Source: a bacterium (lineage in GTDB: Bacteria; Desulfobacterota; Deferrisomatia; Deferrisomatales; Deferrisomataceae). From it: DNA of 38,919 nucleotides. The position numbers and the translations under genes are program-made. Numbering within the stretch: position 1 is the first letter of the stretch; each line of letters begins with the position of its first letter. Positions 7,223-14,728 of the stretch are shown in pieces. The notes under the pieces were generated by a model. That model saw only the letters and a program-made list of their open reading frames with translations. It did not search any database and was not told where the DNA came from. The stretch covers positions 1 to 38,919 of the forward strand of contig JALUTY010000053.1 in assembly GCA_027021615.1 (NCBI GenBank), read 5' to 3'.

Positions 7223-8066
7223 TCCGTCTGAGGGCCTCGCGCCAGTGGGGCGGGTCGAGATCCAGAGCCCGGCGGGTGGCGGTCTTGTCGAGCACCGAGC
7301 AGGCCGGCCGGAGAGCCGGGGTGGGGTAGTCGCTCGTGGGGATCGGGCGGATCCGGGGGGCCCGCCCGAGGAGCCCCAGGGCCACGGCCTCCTCCGCGAT
7401 GGCCACGGCGAAGTCGTACCAGCTGGCCACGCCCGCGTCGGTCCAGTGGTGGAGCCCGGTCACGCCCCGGTCCACCGCCCGCAGCACCGCCCGGGCCAGC
7501 GACCGGGCTGCCGTGGGCGTGCCCACCTGATCCTCCACCACGCCGAGCTCGTCCCGATCGCGGAACAGCCGGAGCATGGTCGTCAGGAAGCTCGGCCCCT
7601 CCACCGAGTACACCCAGGCCGTGCGCAGGATGAGCGCCCGGTCCCCCAGCACCGACCGCACGGCCTCCTCCCCGGCGAGCTTGCTCCGGCCATAGGTGTT
7701 GACGGGTGCCGGGGGGTCCCCGGGCCGGTAGGCGCGCCCCTTGGTTCCGTCGAACACGTAGTCGGTGGACACCTGGACCATGTAGCAGCCGGCCCGGCGG
7801 CACGCCTCGGCCACGATCCCCGCGCCCTCGCCGTTCACCGCGAACGCCCGGTCCGGCTCGGCCTCGGCCTGGTCCACCCGGGTGTAGGCGGCCGCGTTCA
7901 CCACCCAGCCCGGCCGCAGCTCCTCCAGCAGCCGCGCCACGGCTGCCGGCTCGGTGACGTCGAGGCGGCTCCGGGGCACGGCGACGACCTCGACCCCCCC
8001 GGCCGCCTCGGCGGCGAGGGCCCGGCCCAGCTGGCCCTCGCCCCCGGTCACCAGCACCCGGATCAT
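7209..8066 (-). CDS. rfbD: dTDP-4-dehydrorhamnose reductase
   Basis: 285 residues, last enzyme of dTDP-L-rhamnose synthesis: NAD(P)H reduction of dTDP-4-keto-rhamnose. Short-chain dehydrogenase features are clear: GGEGQLGRAL nucleotide loop at the N-terminus, STDYVFDG, and the catalytic Y-x3-K in NTYGRSKLAGE. Starts at 8066 with an ATGA overlap of the rfbC stop (8063-8066), so it is translationally coupled. The final codons (TLGG and TAG) are read from an octamer repeat, so the C-terminal four residues are repeat-encoded. Confidence 0.95.
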   Translation of the reverse strand: MIRVLVTGGEGQLGRALAAEAAGGVEVVAVPRSRLDVTEPAAVARLLEELRPGWVVNAAAYTRVDQAEAEPDRAFAVNGEGAGIVAEACRRAGCYMVQVSTDYVFDGTKGRAYRPGDPPAPVNTYGRSKLAGEEAVRSVLGDRALILRTAWVYSVEGPSFLTTMLRLFRDRDELGVVEDQVGTPTAARSLARAVLRAVDRGVTGLHHWTDAGVASWYDFAVAIAEEAVALGLLGRAPRIRPIPTSDYPTPALRPACSVLDKTATRRALDLDPPHWREALRRTLGG

Positions 8067-8629
8067 CGAGGCTCCGCTCCATACGGCGGGAGCCGCTCCG
8101 GGGGAACCTCCCGCAGCCGCGGCGCGGCCGCGTCCTTGGCCGACAGCGCCGGCCCGGCCACGGGCCACCCGATGCCCAGGTCCGGGTCGTCCCAGCGGAT
8201 GGTGCCCTCGGCCTCGGGCGCGTAGTAGTCGGTGCACTTGTAAGTGAACAGCGCGGTCTCGCTCACCACGCAGAACCCGTGGGCGAACCCCGGCGGGATC
8301 CAAAGCTGGCGCTTGTTCTCGGCCGACAGCCGCACCCCCACCCACCGACCGAACGTGGGCGAGCCCCGTCGGATGTCCACGGCCACGTCGAACACCTCGC
8401 CCTGGAGCACCCACACCAGCTTGCCCTGGGGCCGGGGGTGCTGGTAGTGGAGCCCCCGCAGCACCCCCTGCTGGGAGAACGACAGGTTGTCCTGCACGAA
8501 CGGGCCGGCGATGCCCGCCTCGGCGTACCGGCGGGCCTGGAAGGTCTCGAGGAAGTACCCCCGCCGGTCCCCGAACACGCGGGGCTCCACCACGAGCACC
8601 CCGGGAATCTCGGTGGGCACCACCCGCAT
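8063..8629 (-). CDS. rfbC: dTDP-4-dehydrorhamnose 3,5-epimerase
   Basis: 188 residues, cupin-type epimerase acting on dTDP-4-keto-6-deoxyglucose. Family signatures: GYFLETF, FVQDNLSFS, RGLHYQ with the catalytic His, and IPPGFAHGF. Full length for the family (about 180-190). The ATG at 8629 overlaps the rfbA stop by one base (TGATG). Order rfbB-rfbA-rfbC-rfbD on the reverse strand makes one transcription unit. Confidence 0.96.
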   Translation of the reverse strand: MRVVPTEIPGVLVVEPRVFGDRRGYFLETFQARRYAEAGIAGPFVQDNLSFSQQGVLRGLHYQHPRPQGKLVWVLQGEVFDVAVDIRRGSPTFGRWVGVRLSAENKRQLWIPPGFAHGFCVVSETALFTYKCTDYYAPEAEGTIRWDDPDLGIGWPVAGPALSAKDAAAPRLREVPPERLPPYGAEPR

Positions 8630-9507
8630 CAGAACACCCGTTCCCGGAGGATCTGAAGCAGGTACTGGCCGTACCCGCTCTTGGCCAACGGCTCGGCCAG
8701 GGCCCGGAGCTGGTCGGCCGTGATGTAGCCCATGCGGTACGCCACCTCCTCCGGGCACGCCACCTTGAGCCCCTGGCGTTTCTCCAGGGTCTGGATGAAC
8801 GCCCCGGCCTCCAGCAACGACTCGTGGGTGCCGGTGTCGAGCCAGGCCATGCCCCGGCCCATCACCTCGACCCGCAGATCTCCCTCCTCCAGATACCGGC
8901 GGTTCAGGTCGGTGATCTCCAGCTCCCCCCGAGCCGAGGGCCGCAGCGCCTCGGCGAACTCCACGACCCGTTCGTCGTAGAAGTACAGCCCGGTCACGGC
9001 GTAGCGGCTTTGGGGCTTCTGGGGCTTCTCCTCCAGGCTCACGGCCCGGCCCTCGGCGTCGAACTCCACCACGCCGTAGCGCTCGGGGTCCCGCACAGGG
9101 TAGGCGAACACCGTGGCCCCCCGATCGGTCTCGGCGGCCCGGCGGAGCATCTTCACGAGGTCGTGGCCGTAGAACAGGTTGTCCCCCAGCACCAGGGCGC
9201 TGGGCGCCCCGTCCAGGAACTCCTTCCCGATCCGGAACGCCTGGGCGATCCCCTCGGGCCGGGGCTGCACCGCGTAGGCGAGCCGGGTGCCCCACCGGCT
9301 GCCGTCGCCCAGCAGGGCCTGGAACCGCGGGGTGTCCTCGGGGGTGGAGATCAGCAGAATCTCCCGGATGCCCGCCAGCATCAGGGTGCTCAGGGGGTAG
9401 TACACCATGGGCTTGTCGTACACCGGCAGGAGCTGCTTCGACACCGCCAGGGTGATGGGGTGCAGCCGGGTGCCGGCCCCGCCGGCCAGGATGATGCCTT
9501 TGCGCAT
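8629..9507 (-). CDS. rfbA: Glucose-1-phosphate thymidylyltransferase
   Basis: 292 residues, makes dTDP-glucose from glucose-1-phosphate and dTTP. N-terminal nucleotidyltransferase motif [20 protein letters not shown], then [18 protein letters not shown] with the metal-binding Asp, and EKPQKP. ATG at 9507 has GGAGG five bases upstream; the longer reading to 9522 has no better site. It lies 34 bases downstream of the rfbB stop, a gap made of octamer repeats. Confidence 0.96.
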   Translation of the reverse strand: MRKGIILAGGAGTRLHPITLAVSKQLLPVYDKPMVYYPLSTLMLAGIREILLISTPEDTPRFQALLGDGSRWGTRLAYAVQPRPEGIAQAFRIGKEFLDGAPSALVLGDNLFYGHDLVKMLRRAAETDRGATVFAYPVRDPERYGVVEFDAEGRAVSLEEKPQKPQSRYAVTGLYFYDERVVEFAEALRPSARGELEITDLNRRYLEEGDLRVEVMGRGMAWLDTGTHESLLEAGAFIQTLEKRQGLKVACPEEVAYRMGYITADQLRALAEPLAKSGYGQYLLQILRERVF

Positions 9508-9531
9508 GGAACCTCCGTTCATACGTGCGAA

Positions 9532-9580
9532 CGTTGGGACGTTAGGACGCTGGGACGTTGGGACGTTGGGACGCCTCGCT
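9532..9580. repeat. Octamer array ACGTTGGG/ACGTTAGG overlapping the rfbB stop
   Basis: Five to six units of ACGTTGGG, ACGTTAGG or ACGCTGGG with exact 8-base period. Read on the reverse strand, the array encodes the last ten residues of RfbB and its TAA stop. Confidence 0.85.
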
Positions 9581-10654
9581 TCCCAGCCCCAGCCGTTCCC
9601 GGCGGTAGGTGCCGTCCTGGACCCGCCGCCACCAACCCGGGTTGTCCAGGTACCACCGCACGGTTTTGGCCAGGCCGGTCTCGAAGGTCTCGCGGGGCCG
9701 CCACCCCAGCTCCCGCTCGATCTTGGCCGTGTCCATGGCGTAGCGCCGGTCGTGGCCCGGCCGATCGGTCACGAACCGGATCCGCCGCTCCCGCGGCCCC
9801 TCCGGGTCGGGCCGGAGCTGGTCCACCAGCCGGCAGATCGCCCGGACCACCTCCAGGTTCGTGCGCTCGGCCCCACCGCCGATGTTGTAGGTCTCGCCCA
9901 CCCTGCCCTCGTCCAGCACCCGACGCAGGGCCCGAGCGTGGTCCTCCACGTACAGCCAGTCGCGCACGTTGTCCCCCCGGCCGTACACCGGCAGGGGCTT
10001 GCCCTCCAGCGCGTTCAGGATCATCAGGGGGATCAGCTTCTCCGGGAACTGGTACGGGCCGTAGTTGTTGGAGCAGTTGGTGATCACCACCGGCAGGCCG
10101 TAGGTGCGGTGCCAGACCCGCACCAGGTGGTCGCTGGAGGCCTTGCTGGCCGAGTAGGGGGAGCTGGGGGCGTAGGGGGTGGTCTCGGTGAACGCGGAGT
10201 CCTCCGGGCCCAGGTCGCCGTACACCTCGTCGGTGGACACGTGGTGGAAGCGGAACCGCTCGCGCCGCTCCCCCTCGAGCCCGCTCCAGTAGGCCCGGGC
10301 CGCCTCCAGCAGGGTGTAGGTGCCGAACACGTTGGTGCGAATGAACTCGGCCGGCCCGTCGATGGAGCGGTCCACGTGGGACTCGGCAGCCAGGTGCATC
10401 ACCGCGTCGGGCCGGTGCTCCCGAAACACCCGGTCCAGCTTGGCTCGGTCGCAGATGTCCACCCGCTCGAACCGGTGCCGCGGGTCGTGCCGGGCGGGCC
10501 CCAGGCTCTCCAGGTTGCCCGCGTAGGTCAGCTTGTCCACGTTGACCACCACGGCAGAGGTCTCGGCCACGTACTGCCGCACCACGGCGGAGCCGATGAA
10601 CCCGGCCCCGCCGGTGACCAGAATGGTGCGAGCCGGTTCGGACGTGTCGGACAT
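9542..10654 (-). CDS. rfbB: dTDP-glucose 4,6-dehydratase
   Basis: 370 residues, converts dTDP-glucose to dTDP-4-keto-6-deoxyglucose. Visible: GGAGFIG (15-21), catalytic TDE (141-143) and Y167-SAS-K171, plus [12 protein letters not shown]. The ATG at 10654 is preceded by GAGAGGGGAG; the longer reading to 10675 is unlikely. The C-terminal tail ([11 protein letters not shown]) is translated from an octamer tandem repeat, so the native end has been replaced or extended. First gene of rfbBACD. Upstream sequence GGAACTTATATGGAA could hold a -10, but no matching -35 is evident. Confidence 0.95.
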   Translation of the reverse strand: MSDTSEPARTILVTGGAGFIGSAVVRQYVAETSAVVVNVDKLTYAGNLESLGPARHDPRHRFERVDICDRAKLDRVFREHRPDAVMHLAAESHVDRSIDGPAEFIRTNVFGTYTLLEAARAYWSGLEGERRERFRFHHVSTDEVYGDLGPEDSAFTETTPYAPSSPYSASKASSDHLVRVWHRTYGLPVVITNCSNNYGPYQFPEKLIPLMILNALEGKPLPVYGRGDNVRDWLYVEDHARALRRVLDEGRVGETYNIGGGAERTNLEVVRAICRLVDQLRPDPEGPRERRIRFVTDRPGHDRRYAMDTAKIERELGWRPRETFETGLAKTVRWYLDNPGWWRRVQDGTYRRERLGLGSEASQRPNVPAS

Positions 10655-10685
10655 GGAGGCTCCCCTCTCTTCCATTCCATATAAG

Positions 10686-10722
10686 TTCCGCTGGGACGCT
10701 AGGACGCTAGGACGCTAGGACG
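10686..10722. repeat. Octamer array ACGCTAGG upstream of rfbB
   Basis: Four successive ACGCTAGG-type octamers with little divergence, 32 bases upstream of the rfbB start. An almost identical tract sits at the same distance before the FAD oxidoreductase gene (15765-15798). Confidence 0.8.
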
Positions 10723-10794
10723 CATAAAACCTACCTGATTTCAGAGCATTCCAAGTATGGCTCCGCCTCTTTGGCGCCACCTCACGATCTCGGG

Positions 10795-10979
10795 GGGCAT
10801 GGGGTCTGCTGGAGAGCCGCGTGCGGCTCCTTGGCTCGCCGCGCAGCACCTCCAACGTTCGCACCGTGAGTTCGTTCGTGCCCCGCCGAACGGTCATGAA
10901 GCCACCGCCGGTGCCCCGTGCCTGCGTGGCGAATCTCCATGCCCGGCTTCGCGCGCGGCCGGAAGCAGGCCCCATGCCC
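10795..10979. mobile_element. MITE-like element, copy A (subfamily A/C)
   Basis: 185 bases bounded by inverted ends GGGCATGGGGTCTGCT and AGCAGGCCCCATGCCC. No transposase. It is closely related over its whole length to copy C (25256-25440) in the opposite orientation. Homology with copy D continues outward on both sides (CCACCTCACG before; the GTTAC block at 11002 after). Confidence 0.75.
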
Positions 10980-11001
10980 GCCGCAGCTACCCGGTTCAGG
11001 G

Positions 11002-11040
11002 AAAGTTACTCTCCCCGTTGTAGGCCCCCCAGGACCGACG
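11002..11040. repeat. Conserved AAAGTTAC block, copy 1
   Basis: Reads AAAGTTACTCTCCCCGTTG then TAGGCCCCCCAGG. Related copies lie at 34171-34240 and 35951-36024. In copies 1 and 2 it follows the right end of the GGGCATGGGG element. Confidence 0.55.
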
Positions 11041-11249
11041 GGGGCTTCCATGGAACCTCGGTCGACGGTCTTCGGTCTCCTGGCCCCCAGGGCAAGTGAC
11101 TCTCGCCAACCCGGGGGCGGCCCCCCCGTCGTGCCCGCGCAACGCCCGGATGGTACGGAAAACGGGGGTGCCAGGCAAGCGCACGCCCTCATCTCGACGG
11201 GCACGCGGACCGATACAGAGGGACACCCCTTTTTCCGGAGGACATCCCA

Positions 11250-11786
11250 ATGAGAGCACGGGCCCGGATGGGCAGACTGGCCGTGGTGGTTGCGATGGCC
11301 GTGTGCGCGGCAGGGTGCGCGGGCCGGCTCGAGGTGCGCACGGACGACGAGGTCCCTCCGAGGTACGAGCAGCTCCTGGCCGAGGCGCCCGAGCGCGTGG
11401 GCCGGTTCGTGGTGGTCGGCGGGGTGCTCCAGCAGGTGAGCAGGAGGCACGGGACGACCGAGATCGTGCTCCTACACAAGCCGATCGACGGCCGGGACCG
11501 GCCCCGGCTCGACCTGCTGGGTCATGGCCGGATTCTGGCCCGCTACGAAGGGAAGTTGGCTCCGAAGCTCTTTGCCCCGGGCCGGCCGGTGACGGTTGTG
11601 GGAGAGATCGCGGGCGTGGTGGAGCGCTCCGAGGGCGGCGCGAAGCGCAGATACCTGGCGGTCCGGGCCTCGGAGGTGAGGGCCTGGACCCGCCGGGAGA
11701 TGGCCCGCTCCCCGTTCGGCCGGCAGGAGCTGTGGTACCCCCCCTGGTACGACCCGGCCGTGGGCACCCGGCCGTGGTGGTGGTAG
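11250..11786 (+). CDS. Slp-family outer-membrane lipoprotein
   Basis: 178 residues. Signal peptide MRARARMGRLAVVVAMAV then lipobox CAAGC, so it is lipidated. The mature part matches the Slp pattern: a start with PPRYEQLL, RFVVVGGVLQQV, TEIVLLHKPID, GRILARYEGKL and a final RYLAVRASEVRAW, followed by a Trp/Pro-rich tail ending WYPPWYDPAV. Slp proteins are starvation- or acid-inducible outer-membrane lipoproteins of unknown mechanism. ATG at 11250 has GGAGG eight bases upstream. It stands alone on the plus strand between two reverse-strand operons. A palindromic TGCCAGGCA lies at about 11170 in its upstream region. Confidence 0.85.
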   Translation: MRARARMGRLAVVVAMAVCAAGCAGRLEVRTDDEVPPRYEQLLAEAPERVGRFVVVGGVLQQVSRRHGTTEIVLLHKPIDGRDRPRLDLLGHGRILARYEGKLAPKLFAPGRPVTVVGEIAGVVERSEGGAKRRYLAVRASEVRAWTRREMARSPFGRQELWYPPWYDPAVGTRPWWW

Positions 11787-11789
11787 GAC

Positions 11790-11862
11790 CGTGCGAACGT
11801 TAGGATGCGTGGACGTGCGAACGTAACGTCCTAACGTCCTCGCGTCCCAACGTCCTAACATC
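11790..11862. repeat. Octamer array with both orientations
   Basis: ACGTTAGG/ATGCGTGG units then reverse-complement ACGTCCTA/ACGTCCCA units up to the radical SAM stop codon, which is contained in the array (TGTTAGG). Confidence 0.75.
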
Positions 11863-12928
11863 CCGCCCCCCGGAACGGTACCGCGAGCCAGCGCTCCACG
11901 TCGCCTTCGAGTTCGGGCCCGCAGCCGAGCGCCGCCTGCCACATGGCGGGGGTCTCCATGCAGAGGTAGAGCCGCAGGCCCGGGCCGGTCCGGCGACGGA
12001 TCTGGCCGGCCAGGAACCGGTAGGCGTCCCGGCGCAGGGGCCAGAAGTACCGAAGCTTCCCGTCCTCCCCCGCCACCTGCTCCCCGAAGAACGCCGTCCG
12101 GCCCCGGAGCGCCGGCCCCCACCGCTCCAGGAACCGGCGGGGAAACCGCAGGGTGCCCAGGCTGATCCAGGCGACCCGCTCCGGCGGCACCGCATCGAAG
12201 ATCGCCTCCACCACCCCAGCGTACGCCGCGCGCCAGCCCCCCTCGAGGATCACCGGGTCGAAGTGGAACGCGACCCGGAAGCCGACCCGAACCGCCTCGG
12301 CAGCCGCCGCCAGCCGCCGTTCCAGAGGGGCCGTTCCCGGCTCGTCCGTGCGGATCCGGGACGGCGGGTTCACGGACCAGGCCAAAACCACGTTCGGCGC
12401 GGGCCCGTCCTCGAGCACCCCCTCGATCCGGTCGCTCTTGGTCTTGAGCTCCAGGAGCACCCGGGGGTGGAGCGCCACCAGGTTTCGGAGCCAGCGGGCA
12501 TGGCGGGTCCAGGGGTCAAGGGCCAGGCTGTCGGCGAACTCCCCCGTGCCCAGCCGCACGGGCCCGGGCCACCGGGCCAGCGCGTCCCGGAGCTCGGCCT
12601 CGGCGTCGGCCAGGTTCGCGTACAGGGTCAGGGGCTCGTCCGGGGCGTAGAACCGCAGGAAGCAGTACGCGCAGGCGAACGGGCACTGGAACGCCGGGGA
12701 GAGCACCCAGTACCCACACCGCACCACCCCGGGGCTGCAGGGGCACGGCTTCAGGAACCGGCCGGGCTCCCGGGTCAGGTGCACCGTGGTGCGGCCCCGG
12801 GGCGGGGGGGCTCCGGGGCCGAGGATCTCCACCGGCACGGCCGACCCGACCCGGTCCAGGAACTCCCGCGTGAACCGGAGGTCGGCCACCTCCCGGTCCA
12901 CCACCACCCGGGCGAACGGGGGCCTCAC
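11855..12928 (-). CDS. Spore-photoproduct-lyase-like radical SAM protein
   Basis: 357 residues. Radical SAM cluster motif CX3CX2C is C82-PFA-C86-AY-C89, in the form seen in spore photoproduct lyase relatives, with an extra Cys-rich lead (CPCSPGVVRC, 62-71). Later family marks: RIRTDEPGT, RRLAAAAEAVRVGFRVAFHF, PVILEGGW, SLGTLRFP and LYLCMETPAMW near the end. The segment aligned with the H-donor cysteine of Bacillus SPL reads GTGEFADSLALD and has no Cys, so SP-lyase chemistry itself is doubtful. GTG at 12928 overlaps the ParB-like stop (GTGA), giving the usual coupling. Its last codons lie in an octamer repeat. Likely a DNA- or nucleotide-acting radical enzyme; substrate unknown. Confidence 0.82.
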   Translation of the reverse strand: MRPPFARVVVDREVADLRFTREFLDRVGSAVPVEILGPGAPPPRGRTTVHLTREPGRFLKPCPCSPGVVRCGYWVLSPAFQCPFACAYCFLRFYAPDEPLTLYANLADAEAELRDALARWPGPVRLGTGEFADSLALDPWTRHARWLRNLVALHPRVLLELKTKSDRIEGVLEDGPAPNVVLAWSVNPPSRIRTDEPGTAPLERRLAAAAEAVRVGFRVAFHFDPVILEGGWRAAYAGVVEAIFDAVPPERVAWISLGTLRFPRRFLERWGPALRGRTAFFGEQVAGEDGKLRYFWPLRRDAYRFLAGQIRRRTGPGLRLYLCMETPAMWQAALGCGPELEGDVERWLAVPFRGAGC

Positions 12929-13875
12929 CCCAGGAACTCCGCGAGGGGCGCCCACGCCCCCTCCTCGACCGCACGATAGACCCGGTCGAGCCGGCCCTTC
13001 AGCTCGGCGAGGCTACCGAACGTCACGACGCACCGCAGCCGGCCGCCCTCGAAGTGCTGGGGGGCCTCCACCCGGACCCCCTCGGGCACCGGGATCTCGG
13101 CCGAAACCCGGGCGAACCGCCCCTCCCACCCGACCAGGGTGGGGTACCGCCGTCGCCGCAGCTCCTGGCGTAGGGCCTGAGGATCCCCGGCCCACCGGTC
13201 CAGCCCCTCGTCCCGCAGCCACGCCCCCACGTCCCGACCCCGGCGCCAGGCACACTCCAGGGCCAACCGGGCCAGCTCGGCGAACCGGTTCCCGCCCAGG
13301 CGCCACCGGCCCAACCAGTCCAGGATCGCCACGGCCTCGGCCTCAGGCAGGTCGCCCAGCACCCGGGCCGCCGCCACGGGCAGCCGGCCCCCGGCTGCGG
13401 CGTCCCGGTGCCGGGGCGGCAGGGCCGCGAACCACAGGGGGCCCGCCGCGGCGCCGATCCGGGGCGCCAGGCCGAGCCGGGGGAACACCCCCTTGGTCAA
13501 CGCCTCCAGGGGCTCGCCGGTGTCGGCCTGCCGCCGGACGAGGTACAGACCCACCTCCACCGCGTTCCACGGCCGGTGGTCCGTGTGGTCGTCCAGAAGC
13601 CGGTCCCACAGGGCCGGGCCACGGACCTCGGTCACCCGCACCGGGGCCACGGCCGCCCCTTGCGCCCGCAGGGCCGCCGCCCGCCGGGCCCCCGCCAGAA
13701 CCACGAACCCGTCGCCCTCGGGGCGGGCCCACAGCGGCCGCAACACCCCTGCCCGGGCCAGGCTCTGCTCCAACCGGGCCCGCTCGTCCGCCGACGGCCA
13801 GGAGAACGAGTACCGGTCCGGCTCGGCCCGCAGCCGGCTCAGCTCGACGGTTTCGATCCGATCCGTCCCAACCAC
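12925..13875 (-). CDS. ParB/Srx-like domain protein paired with the radical SAM gene
   Basis: 316 residues. N-terminal 90 residues look like a ParB/sulfiredoxin fold: ERARLEQSLARAGVLRPLWA, then VVLAGARRAAALRAQG (box-II-like GxRRxxA at 62-68) and DDHTDHRPWNAVEVG. The remaining 200 residues are Arg/Leu-rich helices with no family I recognise. There is no ParA nearby, and the box that binds parS is unclear, so a chromosome-partition role is not supported. GTG at 13875 has a strong GGAGGGAGG; it lies inside the glycosyltransferase end (37-base overlap). The 4-base overlap with the radical SAM gene suggests that the two proteins act together, possibly with the ParB-like part guiding the enzyme to DNA or binding nucleotide. 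Confidence 0.7.
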   Translation of the reverse strand: MVGTDRIETVELSRLRAEPDRYSFSWPSADERARLEQSLARAGVLRPLWARPEGDGFVVLAGARRAAALRAQGAAVAPVRVTEVRGPALWDRLLDDHTDHRPWNAVEVGLYLVRRQADTGEPLEALTKGVFPRLGLAPRIGAAAGPLWFAALPPRHRDAAAGGRLPVAAARVLGDLPEAEAVAILDWLGRWRLGGNRFAELARLALECAWRRGRDVGAWLRDEGLDRWAGDPQALRQELRRRRYPTLVGWEGRFARVSAEIPVPEGVRVEAPQHFEGGRLRCVVTFGSLAELKGRLDRVYRAVEEGAWAPLAEFLG

Positions 13876-14702
13876 GCCAGAGCCTCCCTCCGGGAGTGTT
13901 CGAAGACCTCGGCCCGCTGCCTGGCGCCCCGCTTTCGGGCGCCCTGGGCCACCACCCGGGCCTTGGCCGCCAGGGTCTCCAGGGCCTTGGCCCGCAGGTC
14001 GTCGGGCACCTCGGGGTCGTGGGCCACCTTCCACAGGGCCCGCACCCGGAACCGGTCGAGCCCGAAGTGGGCCTGGGAGAGCTGGCCCGAGTGGCCGTTT
14101 CGCTTGACGATCAGCCGCTCGCGCACCAGCAGCACCGGGTGGCGCGCGGTCAGGCGAAGCCAGAGGTCGTAATCCTCGCAGGCCGGCAGGCTCTCGTCAA
14201 AGCCGCCCAGCTCCTCGAACACCTCCCGCCGCAGGATCACCGACGAGGGGCTGATGATGCACAGGGGCAGGCACCGCTCGAAGATCCAGCCGGAGTGCTT
14301 GGCATGGATCTTCCTGGGGTTGGCCCACCGCCCCCGGCGGTACCAGACCTCCTCGGTGTACGCGGCCGGAAACTCCGGATGGGCGTCCAACGCCGCCAGC
14401 TGCCTTTCCAGCTTCTCGGGCCGCCACAGGTCGTCCGAGTCCAGGAACGCCAGCCACTCGCCCGAGGTCTCGGCCGCGCCCCGGTTCCGGGCCGCGCTGG
14501 CCCCCCGGTTCTCCTGGACCACCAACCGGAGGCGGGGGTCCGGGAACCGCCGCGCCAGGTGCTCGGCGGTGCCGTCGGTGCTGCCGTCGTCCACCACCAC
14601 CAGCTCCAGATCAGGGAACGTCTGGGCCAGAACGCTCGCGACCGCCTCGCCCACGAGGCCGAGGCGGTCGCGGGTGGGGATCACCACCGAAACCCGAGGC
14701 AT
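13839..14702 (-). CDS. Family 2 glycosyltransferase
   Basis: 287 residues, GT-A fold. SVVIPTRDR, VVVDDGSTDGT (nucleotide-sugar site), ENRGASAARNRG and the metal-binding FLDSDDLW are all present, followed by EDYDLWLRLTARHPV, the usual acceptor/catalytic region (ED). Cytoplasmic, no membrane helix. Donor and acceptor cannot be told. ATG at 14702 has AAGGGAG. It is the second gene of a four-gene reverse-strand operon, 26 bases after the FAD oxidoreductase. Its C-terminus overlaps the ParB-like start. Confidence 0.92.
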   Translation of the reverse strand: MPRVSVVIPTRDRLGLVGEAVASVLAQTFPDLELVVVDDGSTDGTAEHLARRFPDPRLRLVVQENRGASAARNRGAAETSGEWLAFLDSDDLWRPEKLERQLAALDAHPEFPAAYTEEVWYRRGRWANPRKIHAKHSGWIFERCLPLCIISPSSVILRREVFEELGGFDESLPACEDYDLWLRLTARHPVLLVRERLIVKRNGHSGQLSQAHFGLDRFRVRALWKVAHDPEVPDDLRAKALETLAAKARVVAQGARKRGARQRAEVFEHSRREALAWLGRIGSKPSS

Positions 14703-14728
14703 GGGGCTCCCTTCCCCCTGCGCCTACG

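Noticed and set aside
10750-10979. Small protein encoded by MITE-like copy A (and by copy C)
   Set aside because: A and C share a similar reading of 60-70 residues, but starts and stops are not conserved, B/D lack it, and the conserved feature is the inverted end sequence.
12925-13875. Chromosome-partition ParB
   Set aside because: No parA, no parS sites recognised, only the N-terminal fold resembles ParB, and the gene is bound into an unrelated operon.
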